DNA of 64,000 nt from contig CM055200.1 in assembly GCA_029224185.1 (NCBI GenBank), positions 5,482,741 through 5,546,740 of the forward strand, written 5' to 3'. Positions 50,615 through 64,000 of the stretch are shown piece after piece; position 1 is the stretch's first letter, and every line of letters begins with the position of its first letter. The notes under the pieces are model-generated. The model was not told the origin of the DNA. It did no database searches and saw only the letters and a list, made by a program, of their open reading frames with translations. The translations under genes were made by a program, and so were the position numbers. The stretch is from Karalla daura (taxonomy: Eukaryota; Chordata; Actinopteri; Chaetodontiformes; Leiognathidae).

Positions 50615-52346
50615 CGGCTGTGACAACACACACATACAAGTGGCACACGCACACACACTGCAGCGTTATCCTCAGGTTGATGTTTTGCTGCAACAAAAAA
50701 ATATTAATCTCACAATTCAAGTTTGTTTACAGTAAATAAAATAATCCACTGGATTATCGGAATTAATCTAAATGTATACTTCTGGATTATATTAAAACTC
50801 AATCCATCCATTTTCTTAACCCTAAAATAGAATAGAATAAAATAGAAGATGCCTTCATTCTTCCCACAAGTGGTAAACACTGAGCATCCTCTCCCCAGCA
50901 CCCACACACCGGGCTGGTGAAAGACTGTGCTCAACTTTATTGGTCAGGTGACAAAAAGACAAACGTGCTGTGTTCTAGATGCTGTATAATATTGTACCAG
51001 CGATGTTTGAGAAACTTCTCTGGAAGATAAAACAAGAAACAAAAAAATGAAGCACCTGTCTGGGGCTGTGAGAGGTGAATATTTTGTACATACAACAAGA
51101 AATTGGTTCCGGGTGGAATTTAATGGCATGACAAAGCTCAAACAGATGAACAACACAACCTTGTCAGAAGTTATAACCTTGTATCACCGAAACAAGCTGC
51201 CAGCAACAAAGAATCCGTCAGAGGAAACTGCAGCCCAGGCATTGTATCGGCTACAGAAATTACGATGGCACCTGAACCGAACTGACAGACAGGATTTACT
51301 GTAAATGCACCTATTCAGGGACTCTGGTGAGAATGACTGGGAAAGCAGTGCACGTGTTTTGTACTCTGAGCTTGGTCGTGCATTGCACACACAAATCCAC
51401 GGAGCAGGCTGAGCCAGGGGATGGCAAGGTGTCAGTGCGAGGCACAGAAAGGGTTTTCTTCAGCTTCTATTTGATGTCACACCTTCCTCGCAAGGCTTTT
51501 TCTCGCAGCAGGCGATAAGCTGTGAAATCAGCCCTCGTTGCATATGTTAAAGGGACAGAGGGGACTGACTCACTCGAGTAAATCATATCAAAGAACGTCT
51601 GGCCAAACCTCTACCTCACACTATCAGCGGTTCCTCTTTTAAAGAAAGTGATATTCACCTCATTTACGCCCCGTATCTATGGTGCGTACACAGTGCAGTA
51701 CACCTTTTCTCGCCTGCCCCCCTCGTGGATCTGTGCAGGCACACACCTATTACATTTTACACAACCGAACCCAAACAACAGACATCTTGCATCTCGCGTT
51801 ATAACTCGGCGGAGGAGATAGCTGCAACAACACGAGTGATTTCACACCGGTTTCCTATTCTCTCACTGCCTGCTCATCTCTCCGGCTCCCAGTGGTGTTC
51901 CCTTCTGAAGCAGATTTGATTTCCCACATTCGTACATCTATCTTTCTTAAGAGGACTGAGTAAGATTGCTATGATCCCTTCCACATGAGAACAGTCAGAC
52001 CTGTGCAACCAGCCACCCTGAAGAAGGAAGATATTTCTTTCCATAGCCTCCTCCAAATCTCCTCTCGGTTGACATGGGAACGCCACTTCTCATTTACATA
52101 GACTAACAACGGTTCGCCTTCAAACTTAATGAACAGGGAGAGTGAGGAGATTGCCGGCCAAGAGACTGAGCGTTGGAAGAAAAAGTCGTGCCATTTCCAA
52201 AGCAGTCCTCTCATAGAGGCCCACACTATGAGCATCTGTATTTACAGCAACATAGCCTTAATGAAACTCAACAGGCAACAAGTCATCCCACTCCACTCCA
52301 CTTTAATGCATACAATACAACATGTATGCACATCTACACATGTATG

Positions 52347-52349
<3 letters not shown>

Positions 52350-52382
<33 letters not shown>

Positions 52383-52390
52383 CATATATA
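52350..52390. repeat. TG/TA microsatellite
   Basis: About 14 TG units running into a short TATA-type tail. Confidence 0.9.
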
Positions 52391-54499
52391 TTGCATGCCT
52401 TTGGTAAAACGGTAGAAGTGATGAAACAATTGATGGAGGGGGTGGAAAGGGTGGTCAGGAGAAACCTCAGAGTGCAAAAGGTAAGGTGGACAGAGGTGAA
52501 TGAAGCAATCACAGTTATGGATTACACAGACAGTGAGGGTGCAGTTCTTTATCCCCTAAGTGCAGAGGCTTTGCGCGCCACGAAAAAAAAGTTGCCACTC
52601 TCTTTCTTCCTCTGTCTGTGTTCTTTCGATTGCCCCTCATCCAGCATCGATTTCTTTCTCCACCTCTTCCTGTTTGTACGCTCTGGTGTTGACAGACTGT
52701 CAGAGAAGTCTCTAACAGAAATCACAAGTTTTTATGAGCTCTTCAAGGCCAAACATGCCACCAAACAGCCGCAGCCATTGTACTCTTAATAATTTACTGC
52801 TCCCGGCTGAGACGAGTGACTGTAACTACTTGGGTTTTCAGGCCGAGTCTTCTCCTCAATTGCAGGGTCACACATTAAATCGAGCAGACAGGTTTGGTCA
52901 CATCCTGGTAATAAAAGATAAATAATTAAATAAATAGAAGAAAGCATATGTACTTTCCACAGGGATGGGATTAAAGCGTTACATGTTATGGAGTTATGTA
53001 TTTACAATTCAAAATATGAATCGCTGCATCCCAGTACAGTTGCAATCAATAACCAGTAATCTGAATACAGCGACAATGTATGGATTACATGAACAGATTA
53101 ATCTATGTTATTTTTAATAACTGTCTCTGGGTATCGTCCAGGGTGACTGACTGTTTTCAGTAAAAAAACGCTGTTGTAGCTGTGATACTGAAAAGGGATA
53201 TAGCAAATAAAAAACCCATGTCATGGTCATCATTTTTAAAATTCTAAACCACTTTTGAGATTCAGAGTATGATTTTTTTATTTTATAATGGTTGACAAAT
53301 CTTGAGGTTTATAAAAGACTTCTAGTGAGAATGAACAATTTCTTAGCAACTTTCCGTTCACTGTTTTTTTTCATTGTTTTGGTGACTTGCACTGTCTATT
53401 CAATGCTTTCACACTGTCGGTAGCAAAATGCTCCTTTCATGCAGATGTCATGTGAATCTGTGTATCACTCTCTCCTAATAAATCCCTTTGCCTTTTTAAC
53501 ATCAAAATAAATCTGTTCAGCACAGTCACTGAACCTGTCCAGCAGGGAACGTGGATCGGAGACGGTGGCTGCTGAAGCAGTGAATTAATGACACCTTGCT
53601 GTTGTTTTCCAGCTGCTTAGCCGTGTGGATTCTGCTTCTCTTTGAACACCGACAGTGGGAGATTTTCACCGGGTCAGTCTAAAACCGGCGTCTGTTAAAT
53701 ATGTAACAGCACAGTCGACCAGCGTAGCAGAAGAAAATGACTAGAAGCTGGAAAGCTAAGAATAATACATCTGACGCCACTTCAACTATCTCTCGTAGAG
53801 GCTCTCAGGTATTTCAGTGCAATACGACAGAGAAAGGATGGCCGTCATTGTATTCACAAGGACACAGGCCATGATTTGGAGAATGTATGAAGTGATAGTG
53901 ATAGGATAGTGATTTTGATCGTCCAAACGACTGCTGCCGGGATCGTTTTTACTCAGGTGACGCACGGTCCCAATTCTCTTCTGAAACGTTTAGACTGGAA
54001 ATGAGCCAAACATAATTCAACAGGACTTGACGGCTCAGTCAAATCATCTTCCCTGAATCTACCTCCAGGAGTATGGGGGAGACTGATGTTTAAGATGCAG
54101 AGACAGCGGCAGCGTTACCGACAGGAGCACGTCTGTTGCTCGCTGGGCCAGTCTGTCCTTTCAGCTTTGAACTGCACTATGACTTTGATGTCGTCCAGCG
54201 CGCAAGTTGCGTCTCGACAAGTTAACACAGCAGGGGGAGGGAAACCACTGCAAATATGCCAACTGTACACCCCAATCGATTATGTTTGTACGTTCCATTA
54301 AAATACACCCAACGTCATGCAACCGTCATGTAATAAAGCCGGAGATAAAAAGTTAAGGTTAAACTGAATGTCTGGAGGCTGAAGCAGGCGCTACATTGCA
54401 CCGTATTTTACAGAGCTGACTCCAATCAAACCAAGAACAAAATAAAGGATGTTGTAAAAAAGTTGTTAAAAATGTTCCGTTTCCAACCAAAGATTTATT

Positions 54500-54560
54500 T
54501 AATCAGAATCAGAAAACTTTAATGATCTCCGGAGAGAAACTGTTTAAATTACTGAATAAG
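54500..54560 (+). repeat. Dispersed teleost repeat fragment
   Basis: aatcagaatcagaaaacttt followed by aatgatctccggagagaaac resembles the frequent fish motif aatcagaatcagaaatactt with tattgatccccgagggaaa. Only the core is recognisable. Confidence 0.45.
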
Positions 54561-55599
54561 GAATAGGGAATAAGAAAAAAGGAGTTGCATGAATAAGCTA
54601 TCAGGGTTGTGGAAAGTGGCTGCTGAATTTCCTGGAATCCCAAACTGAGATGAACATTGAGTTACAAAGTGCCTCATAATGTATTCAAACTTAAAAAAAA
54701 AAAGGAAAAGCAGCCATTTATCCATAGATCTGACATCCTCATCAATCTCATATCAGCAGTGCGCGCAATGAAAATTGCAGACTCATCAGTGTAACAAAAG
54801 CACCTGATTACATCTTGAGTGGCCCCTCCCCATCCCCATCACGCCCAGCTAAAGTGTGGAGCCACGTCCTCAGAATGATCGAGAGTCCAAATGAAAAACA
54901 ATGCTCCATAAATTATGCAAAGACCCAAAGTCATAAAACCTGGGAGATGCCAGCAGCACATGGGTTCTTAAATTAAATATCAGTGGATGCTATTTCGCCC
55001 ACAATGCCACAGTGTTCGCACAATCTGCAACAGAAGACGATTTGTTTGATCACCGTGTTTACAACCTTATTAAATCCCAATTAGAATGATAATAGCAGCA
55101 GACTGTCCTGTCATATTCATATTTAAAACACCCGCAGGCAACACTGGTTGTCCTTTTACACAAACACGGAGAACGATAAGTTGCAATCAACAGCAGAATG
55201 GAGACCAGCGGTGTTTTCTGCAGCCAATAAGCGATAAATTACTGACTGCTTTGCTAGACCGTGATACCAGACGAGCAAACATAAGGGTAGATGATAGACT
55301 AAAGTAAAAAAAGAAAAATGAAAGAAAGTGGCTGCTTTGCAGGTAATTTTGTGCAATCAAAAGCTATTGAATGGCAGTGGCCCAGCAATGCTGCAACACA
55401 ACAAGACCGATCTTCTCTGAGTATTGTTTTTACACTTCTCCTCTTCAGCCAAAGACTTGAAGGGTGAACTAAACTTTGTATCGATTGTGTGCATGAGGCT
55501 GCATACGGCTAGACAATGATTTTCCCTGTGTGTAAGTCTCTAGCCCCACAACATTGTCCAGCTGTCCAGGCTGACTGAGCTGACGAGAAGCAAAAAACA

Positions 55600-56060
55600 A
55601 AAAAATTGCATATATAATTCACGCATCCTCGAGATAACAGACTCTCCGCTTCAGTGGACATCTACTGCACACTAGGATTACATCATGCGTCGCATACTGC
55701 TGTAATCCAGGCTCAACAGGTGACTCGTACTCTGTCACCTGAGACCTGGTCGAGCGGTAAATGCTCAGAGCAGCTGTTACAGGAAACGGACCGAAAGCCT
55801 CAACAGGTCACAGGTACGTCACACCTCCTCCCTCTGAGCCTGTAAGTTGATCGGGACATGGGGGAAACCACCTCAAGAACCAGCAGGCGACACCACTGCC
55901 GGAGCAACGGAACACCAGCGGCTCGACCAGTGCACGTAACTCAAAACTGGGGAATGTCACCGATCCTGATCCTTGTTCGGCACGGCCGCATGGAGAAACA
56001 CGTGCGCGTACAAGGGTACCAAACTCTCCGTCCGAACAAAGCAAATGAAATGGTCAATCA
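55600..56060. promoter_or_regulatory. CpG-rich patch, possible alternative promoter
   Basis: About 27 CpG in 460 bp at roughly 52 percent GC (counted by eye), near expectation, in contrast to CpG-poor flanks. No transposon or exon explains it. A TSS upstream of the microexon could lie here. Inference only. Confidence 0.25.
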
Positions 56061-58313
56061 ATAATAACAGATGTTTGATCCGTTTAGGCATGCAGACCAG
56101 AGCTGGGTTATCCATTAGTTAATGCAGCATGTAATGACCAGATTAGCCCCAGGAGACAGGCTCACCTGGCCACACTTAGCATTGGTACGGCACACAGACC
56201 CACATGAGGCCGCACTTCCAGGGGGTTGGCTGCAGCGGAACTCTTATCTCTCCCCTCCTCTGTGTTTATCAGCACAGCCCACCAACAGCAGCTCTGAGAT
56301 ACCAGGACAACTCATTAACTGATTACTGTAAGGTGTTTGATCACCAGGGACACAGGGACGTGGAAGAGGACGCTGTGACTCATGCTCGGCACTGCATGGC
56401 CAAACACTCCTCAGCAATTGAAAGCACACCAAGCAATCTTGGTTGATTGTAAGAGCAGTCGAAACTGGACCTGACGTCAGTAAAGTAAAATGCATGCATC
56501 ACACAAATCACCCCAGCCTGGTCAGTGACGTTTGGACCAGGAAGATCCAGAACCCTTCTATTGGTGCAGCGCTTTAGGAAACAGCTTCTTAATTTGCTCT
56601 TAAAGTCACAGTGGAATGAAAAATGGCTTTTATACTCCATTAGACTTTCCATTTTCCATGCCATGATACACACCTATTTAACAGTAATGCCAAATTCCAG
56701 TTTCACTTCCCACGACAGAGTGCATCTTTAATGGTTCATTTTATGGAACAAAAGTAGTTCCAGCCTCAATCAATAATGTCTTTTGGCAAAGTCAACGCTG
56801 GCTCTCCCATTCAATTCTCTCCACAATAGATATCAGATTGCTTTAAGCTTTTGAGTAATCACTCCCTGCATCGTGGCCTTCTCTGATGTTTCATTACAGT
56901 GTGACAAATCAGGGAAGCAAGATGTTCTCTAAATGCTGTTTACTGACAACTCACATTTCAACTTATTGCTTCATGAAGGCCAAGAGGAAAACAGCCACGA
57001 ACCAACAGAGAGCTGGAGCATTCATCAACATAATAACACATCATGGAGGGCTCCACAGTTATGGCTGCCATTTCCATAATTGTTCATCTATCTTTGGGGA
57101 GACGGGAGGAAACATTGTCTAATCCACTAAACAAAGTATAAAAAATAAGTTTCCTCTCTGAGTGATGAAATCACACAAAATAATTCCGCATGTAGTGGAA
57201 TCAAAGAATTCTTAACAAAACGTGCTTTTCAGTGAGGAAATGAGAACTCTCGCCTAGAGCAGCTGAAACATGCTAAGAAAGCCAAGACCCATAATCACAG
57301 TGCGATCAAAACAACCGCCTCCTGAGATTGGTTAGACAGTTGACCTATGAGTCCAGAGCTTTTGATTTGATACACCCAAGCAGATGTACAAAAGCAAAAG
57401 TGCAACTATCACAACCAATGAAGCTTAATTTGACTTAAACATCCTGCACAGCACACATTACACACCGACATTATGCACCAAAGCAGTCCTATTCTGGTTT
57501 TTAAGGCAGCAGCATGGTGAATGAGATGGCTCTAGCAGAATGAAATCACCAGGATTCACAGAATCTCTGGCAGCAGTGGATTTTGGCTTGAGGCTGCAGT
57601 AAACCCCCCATTGGATTGCTCTAAAATGTAATCTGTTTGTCTTTAATCACAAACACTGCAGGTGCTTTCCCCTGTAGCATGATGTAACTGCTACAATGAC
57701 ATGTGTGATTCCTCACTGAGGCTTGCATGCATGGAGGGTGGCAGTGTGAGCAGCGGTCTCAGTATGCACTTGACAGAGAAATAAAAAGCTATAACGCAGT
57801 TAGTGCTCATTCAGTTTCTCTAATTATGTAACTTTTCTTTTTTTTTGATCTCACCTCTGGTCCCAGATGGATTTTATTATATTCCCAATAGGGAGGCTGG
57901 TGCTAAATACAAGTATAAAGGTTCAGATGTGTTTTTTTGTTTTGTTTTATTTTTTTCCTCGACAGGAAAGACTAACCCTAATGGAAAAGAGGTATAAACA
58001 CCATTATGTGCTTCTGTCAGCGTGGCGAGTCACAGATGAAAGATTCAATGTAGGCCTCAAGTGCTCTCATGCTTATTGTGGAGGACTCGGATGGCCCGGA
58101 CATGATAAACCCAATGCACCAGTTTACGCAATGTGCTTTCGCAGACAAAAAAAAAAATCTCCATTGATGATGGGAATAAGACCTCCGCTGTTTGCCCTGG
58201 CGGTTGCATCATGTCTGCAGGCATGAGAAGGAGATGCCCCAGGTGTCATGGCAAGGACGACGCACTGAATAAGTAGAGATGTGGGGATGACGAGAGGTAT
58301 CCAAGATCCTGTC

Positions 58314-58345
58314 TTATATATGTGTGTGTGTATGTTTATATATAC

Positions 58346-58383
<38 letters not shown>

Positions 58384-58384
58384 G
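58314..58384. repeat. Compound TG/TA/CA microsatellite
   Basis: TG, then TA, then CA units. It forms a self-complementary palindromic tract (TG pairs with CA around the TA centre). Confidence 0.95.
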
Positions 58385-58652
58385 AGACAGTTATGCAACA
58401 GATTAACCACCTCAGCATTTCACTTTGCCTCAGACTATTCCACTCGGCAATATTTAAAAACACAGCAAGTGACCCGACAGCTACACCCACCTGTTTGTCA
58501 CTGTCTTGTTGAGTCTTTAGCATTAACAATAGCGCTGCTAACAAAGCTTTGCAAACTCAAGGATGGATAAAATGCACTTAAGTCCTTCATAATGGGAGCT
58601 TCCTGCTGCTTTGGTTGTTTTGTTTGTGGAGGGAATAACGAGGGAAGGTAGC

Positions 58653-58689
58653 AAACACACACACATACACACACAGACACACACACACA
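58653..58689. repeat. CA microsatellite
   Basis: Imperfect CA run with T and G interruptions. Confidence 0.85.
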
Positions 58690-61059
58690 GCAATGTGGGA
58701 GTGAAAATGACCTCCACAGCACAAAGATTCAGTTTGGGGCTCCAACAGAAGCAGGCACAGAACAGTGAGACTTTTTAACACAGCACTGTCTCTCTGGTCA
58801 TTAGCACAGACAGTCGTGCTCTGGGCCAGACGAAGGTCTGCAGGAGGAAACACGGACCCGACTGCCCGTGTTGCCACACAGGACCAGAGAAGCGTGGGCT
58901 GGTTATCCGCTGTTGGAGATGCAATTCACAGTTTGGCTGTGGTGAGCTACTCAAGGCACCTGGAAACACGACCTGCATTTCTGAAAAGGCAAAAAAAAAA
59001 AAAGACACACACTAAAAACCTATAAAACCTGTAAAAGCCTTTAAAGCACAAAAAATCCTAAAGATGCCATTTTCACTTTATTTAAATTCAAAGTCTAAGG
59101 AAAGCTGCTCTGTGCTTTGTATGTTGAACCTTTGCTTTGCTTTGAGATTTTTGAAACATTTGCATAACACTTCAGACCAGTTGGCACAGAAGTAACAGAA
59201 GTCTGAGAAAACAGTGCAACACTTCTGAAGCATTAGTCAGGATCATTCCACCATTGAAGTATCTGTGCTGTGTTTGAAAGCAGCCTCTGGTGCAAGGGCA
59301 CTGCAAGGTTTACCACAAGACACAAAGACGTTAAGGTTGTCATTACATGCTCTTGAGACCACATTAAGTTTCTTACAAGTCCTTTTTGTTAATACAAAGA
59401 TACTGTAATGAAAACTAGCTGCATTTAATATGGATGAACAGATTGGACAAAAAGGCTACAGTTGCATAAAGCAACAACGCTGTGGCTGTTGTGTTTGTAG
59501 TCTGCACTGTGTTGCTCTATACACAGAAAATGGCAGAAGAAAAGTAAATGGAGATACAGAGCAGCAATGGTTAATGTATTCAGCTGCATCTAATGTCAAC
59601 AGAGCGTGGTGGTCCACTAAACCTCTCATTCTCTCTCATTCAGAGCGAGTGAGCCACAGATCTCCGAGGTCCTAATCCCTCTGCTTTAGTCATCTCATGA
59701 CCACACTCTAAATCTCTAAACCCTCGCTGATCTCTGCCCATGTGGGTGCCATGACCACTCTGCGCTGTCTGCTTAGCATCCACAATGCCCTATCCATGTC
59801 ACAAGGCGCACGGCTGTGCACAATAGGAGCCACTTAGCCACACAGCCTTAAACACACCCAGCTGATGCCAGACAAAAGAACGCGTTTGACTATGTGTAAA
59901 TCGTTTACCTCTGGGGGGGTGACTTTAACCCCTGCTAATCTCAGCACAGCTGCGACTGTCACAAGGTTCGTCTCCGAGCCTCAACACATTATGGAACGAC
60001 TAATCCAGAAACTAAATCCACGAGGGCGCATTCACAGTTAAGGAGCATGTGGACATTTCCTCAGATGGTTTTCCAATCCCAGCTTCGTTGAAACCAACTT
60101 CCATGGGCCACCCTGGCAGATGAGGTGGAAGTGAGGGCCGTATATCTGCATCTCTAATTACATTTCGACATCTCCTCATGAAAAAACATCAATAATAATA
60201 GCAATAATATTTATCCATAAGGCACTCGAGAAGACTCCACAAATCTCCACAAATAACAAAACCAAACATATTTTTCTTCCACCACCACTCAGATTATAAT
60301 TGTGTCTTTCAGATGCGTGTTCTCTTTCATTGAGAGTTATATGCTAGTGACAACATAATTACTATTAAATGGATCAATAGGCTATGCCCTGCCACCTGCC
60401 ACTACCGTAGATCTCAGGAAACAGAAGACAATGCTGTCTTCTAAGGTCAGCAGAGAAAGTTAGCACACTTCAAAGATCAGCACCCACTAAAACGTGTGGC
60501 ATTTAAATTGTTTCTATCGTTCTATCTACACTATGGGATGAACTACACCATGTGAATTAAGAACATATCTCCTGATTTAAGGGGCCATCATCAGCCCATC
60601 AGCTACTGTGCAATGCTTTCTACTCACCTTGAGTGAGTGTGTCAAATGCTTAAACAGGTCACTATAAAAGACAGAGTATGGTTGTTCATATTGAAACTTG
60701 TTTTTTTCAAATGAAGGCCAACACAGCCTTGTGAGTGGCACTGGAATGACTGCTTGTCACAGTAGGTCTTCAGTAAGGCAGCAGAAGCACAGCGACATTC
60801 CACCTGCACACTTCAACCCAAAGGACATCTCTGACAATGGCCCTGTGTCCTCTAGGTACACTGGAGCACATCCAGACAGGAAAGAATGCATGAGAAACCA
60901 GGTGGTTGGAAGGAGACAGCCAGAGCGCCAGGATGTACAGGGGGCAAGCTGTCAGCTGTCAGAGGTGGAAACGCTACAGAAAATTTATCCTCAAATAAAA
61001 GTGCAATTACAACTATAAAAAGTCACTAAAGTGACTTGGGTCAGGTGAAACATTAGATT

Positions 61060-61060
<1 letters not shown>

Positions 61061-61098
<38 letters not shown>
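61061..61098. repeat. AT microsatellite
   Basis: About 19 TA units. Confidence 0.95.
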
Positions 61099-61101
<3 letters not shown>

Positions 61102-61299
61102 GAAAAGAGTGGTTAAAGGATTTTTTTCTCCAATACATGTAGTGTTTAAACTAACAAGAGAAAACTTTTTTTAACTTAATGTGAATGTAGCTGAATGAGC
61201 TGTTACTGGGTTTGAGTGACTACTTTTGAATGTAGAGCAACGTAAAAGCAAAATAATTTAAAATTTAAAAGTCAATTCATCCATCAATTTATCCATTTT

Positions 61300-61328
61300 A
61301 TACACACACACACATACACACACACACA
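61300..61328. repeat. CA microsatellite
   Basis: About 14 CA units with one T, preceded by ccatcaatttatccatttta. Confidence 0.85.
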
Positions 61329-64000
61329 AACAGACCATCCGCATACTCAATAGATAGGCGGATAGAATTAAGTAGTGTAGTAGCAAAGGGTGGTACCTAC
61401 ATTAATAAGGACAAGACATGGTTCTTTGAGTCATCATTCATTCCTCTTCAATCAAATCAACATTGAAAAATGCTGCTTTTTTTTAAATTACATATCATGT
61501 TTTTGCCTTTAGCAATACATGAAGCTGCCTAATTAAAATCAATTTTATGCAGTGAAATGGTAAACTTTCTTTTAACAATCCTGGTCAGGTCCACATCAAC
61601 TATATACTAGGTTCAGCTTTGGACACAATGCTAAGACTTTACCAGTCGTGTCCAGTTTTGAAAAGACTCCACTTCCTCACTAGCTACACACTGACCGCTG
61701 AAAGACTGGGAACCACATATCTAACAACCACTTGTTTTTGACTGGCTGTTGGCAACTTGTCTATGCAGCCAGGTCGCTCGTCAGTTCACACTACCCAGTT
61801 GCATCCAGTGTTAGGCTCAAAGCATTAGAACACATTTCAATGCCTGAGACTGGGGTGCGACCCTAGCTTTACTACGCCTGCATCTGCCGGGTGAACTGCA
61901 GTGGTAGGAAACGGCAGTAAAACTTTTCCAAAGTTGCGTGTAGTCTGTTATGTGATGCAGAGCAGCACATGGTTTAAAGCATGGCTCGGGGGAATCTCTG
62001 CAGCAGTGACAGGCACCACAGATGTAACGCCAGCCACCTTCCAGTCAACAGCTCACAGCTGGAACACAACCAGTATGCCTAAAGTCACAATAAACATGTA
62101 AATGTTTAAAAAGCCTCGTTCTAAATATGGATGTGTGTGTGTGTGTTCGGGTTAGTATGGACTGTAGCGTAAATCAAACTTTAGATTTTCTTCCTCAATA
62201 GGCTTTCAAAAACATTCACTAATAATAAGTTGTGAGAGGCCCAGGCACATTGATTTCTTTATCATTTTGTTCCTTCCTCTTCTCCCTCTGCAGGAAGCAG
62301 CCCATAACAACTCATTGGCATTCCAACTAAACAGCTTTAAAGGCCAGAAAAATTTTAGAAAGCTGTTGACTCACTTGTTACAATGTGTGATCTATAATCT
62401 ATTGTTGATGAATAAACCACTTGCTAGATCCAATGCCCTGGGTCTCTGTACAATAATTCCACTCACTCCAAGCATTTTTTTCTTATTTTCCTCACACACC
62501 TGGAGTGGATTTCTTTTCTTTCAGCTCAGTGGCACCAGTTCTGATGGACTGAATGCAGGACGGTTACATTGCTTTGTTAGATTTCAACGTGCAATCTGTT
62601 TTCTTAAACATAATGAGTGGACGTGTGTGAAAACCTGTGATGAATCCATCTGCAAGAGACTTGAGAATGGAAAGGATTGGTGAAAGGTCAAAAGCTCAAG
62701 GAGCATGTGATTATATTAACCTGGATAGACACCGTTCCCCTGGAGCAGAGATCAGATCATCTGTCAACCCGCTGCAGCACACCTGGGTCTTTGACTCATC
62801 TCCATGCTCATTGCGGTCTGCTACACCGGTTCACCACTAATGGTTCCCATTCGCACATTTCACTCCACTGCAGGTGGCACAGATGAAAAAGAGTTTGCCG
62901 CCTCCGATATCTGACACCGCGCCGCTGATCTGATAATAGTGCTCTTGCTGTGCAGTACTTGCCCTTCCCCGCATGGAAACGGGTAGGGAGGAGGTGGTAA
63001 ATCATGGTACAGGCTCGAGACACACAGCATCATCTCGGGATGGGGGGGCACATCATGGGAAAAAGGTGAGAAGGAGGAGAGAGCCTTTCACAATTCCCGT
63101 CTCCTCGTCCTCTCACCACACACCGGGGCCCAAATCATTTCAGGCATCACTACCCACAGGTCTCTTATCAAATTATACTGAAATGGCTACCCCGAGGTGT
63201 CCATTGTGCATAAGAATAAAGTGATATTTGCTGAATGATGAGTAAGTTATGATAGTAATATACTGTAGGGGAAATATTCTTCAAAATCCCATTTTATAAC
63301 TCATCCCTTTCCTGCACAGTATGAGACCTAAGAGCAAAAAATAATGAAATAAAAAGATCAAATTTAGGATTAAATGATGTATTTGCAAATGTCTAGTTCA
63401 GGCTTGCTCGTTGGTACTATTCACTCCATAAAATTGATATTGCATTATCTGTCGTGTTTAACAGCTCCGCACAGTATCTACTCTTCAAGTTACTCCAAGA
63501 ACTATGGATAGATTAATGAGGCTAACTGGAATGCAACTTGACAGCTTCAGTGTTGCCTCTCCACACGTGTCAGCTGGCATGAGAAGAACACAGTCGTTCT
63601 GCCAAAGTCATAAGTCAGTGTTGTCTTTGCGACTGTTATGAGGCTAAGGCAAAGTATCATCAGATAATGCACCCTTATAAGGATGAGGCAATGAGCAGTC
63701 AATATTTTTTCTTACTGCCAACAAAAAAACTCCAGAAAAGACAAAAAGCAAACAGCAGTAAATTGATTCTTCAAACCAGTGTTGTCTCTGTGCCATAAAT
63801 GCCCAAGAAAACCCATCAATATGGCCCACCATCACACTATTTATTTTGAATCAATCCCACATACACAATATGGTCTAGCGGCTGTAAATGAATAATAAAA
63901 CTGCAGATGGACACACTACCCCAAAAAAGCACCATTCACTCCTGTCTGAGTAATGTCAGTTGAAAAAATGTATGGGTATCTCTTATTTATAGATTTTGCA

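Larger units (their letters stand above)
41432..64000 (-). other. pcdh15 5' intron, partial, at least 22.6 kb
   Basis: No signal-peptide exon ending in a split Asp codon with a GT donor was recognised. The interval contains microsatellites, diverged dispersed repeats, CpG-rich patches at 48270-48570 and 55600-56060, and a long open frame at 44508-45308. All other open frames are short or caused by low-complexity sequence. The 5' exon and promoter probably lie beyond the right edge. Confidence 0.6.

Noticed and set aside
57315..57380. tRNA-like text (gattggttagacagttgacc)
   Set aside because: A weak A-box resemblance, but no B box, acceptor stem or anticodon arm can be folded.
57840..57900. 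Donor-like ccagag, gtgaga on the minus strand
   Set aside because: The preceding sequence has an in-frame stop and no signal peptide.
60560..60640. Good donor match (caag, gtgagt) on the minus strand as a candidate signal-peptide exon
   Set aside because: The frame reaching the donor is closed by stops, there is no hydrophobic core, and the end is not a split Asp codon.
61815..61915. B-box-like ggtgcgaccct suggesting another SINE
   Set aside because: Two mismatches to the B-box consensus and no convincing A box or tail.

Overview
The window is vertebrate, almost certainly teleost, nuclear DNA. It holds the 5' coding part of one gene on the minus strand, protocadherin-15 (pcdh15), the lower half of the hair-cell tip link. 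Short exons with GT..AG borders lie in long introns full of dinucleotide repeats and of dispersed repeats I recognise as typical of fish. There are no bacterial-style genes, operons or CRISPR arrays. I cannot tell which fish paralogue (pcdh15a or pcdh15b) this is.

Gene layout: transcription runs from high to low coordinates. Fifteen coding segments were found by reading the minus strand in phase: 41417-41431 (a 15-nt microexon), 40293-40358, 25257-25417, 23473-23628, 22337-22456, 22099-22209, 19894-20064, 16598-16706, 16364-16476, 12389-12595, 10254-10388, 6641-6790, 4344-4537, 2976-3108 and 2652-2731. They total 1921 nt, about 640 codons, and run from the mature N-terminus through extracellular cadherin repeats EC1 to EC5 into the start of EC6. 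Every junction keeps the frame, with no in-frame stop. Segment sizes agree with those expected from the mammalian protein as I remember it. The signal-peptide exon, the promoter, and everything from mid EC6 to the transmembrane and cytoplasmic parts lie outside the window or were not recognised.

Introns: the EC1-EC6 exons are packed into about 23 kb (2.6-25.4 kb). A 14.9-kb intron (25418-40292) follows upstream. It holds a tRNA-derived SINE, a foldback element, long AT and GT repeats, and a stretch that may be conserved non-coding DNA. Upstream of the microexon, at least 22.6 kb (41432-64000) has no exon I can recognise, only repeats, two CpG-rich patches and one unexplained 266-codon open frame.

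No new multi-gene system is visible. The most interesting element is the microexon adding Asp-Trp-Gln-Tyr-Glu at the tip of EC1. Its flanks contain UGC motifs, a close branch point and a downstream CU-repeat tract, the layout expected of a regulated sensory or neuronal microexon. The handshake residues that bind cadherin-23 (equivalents of mature Ile22, Ile108, Arg113) are intact.
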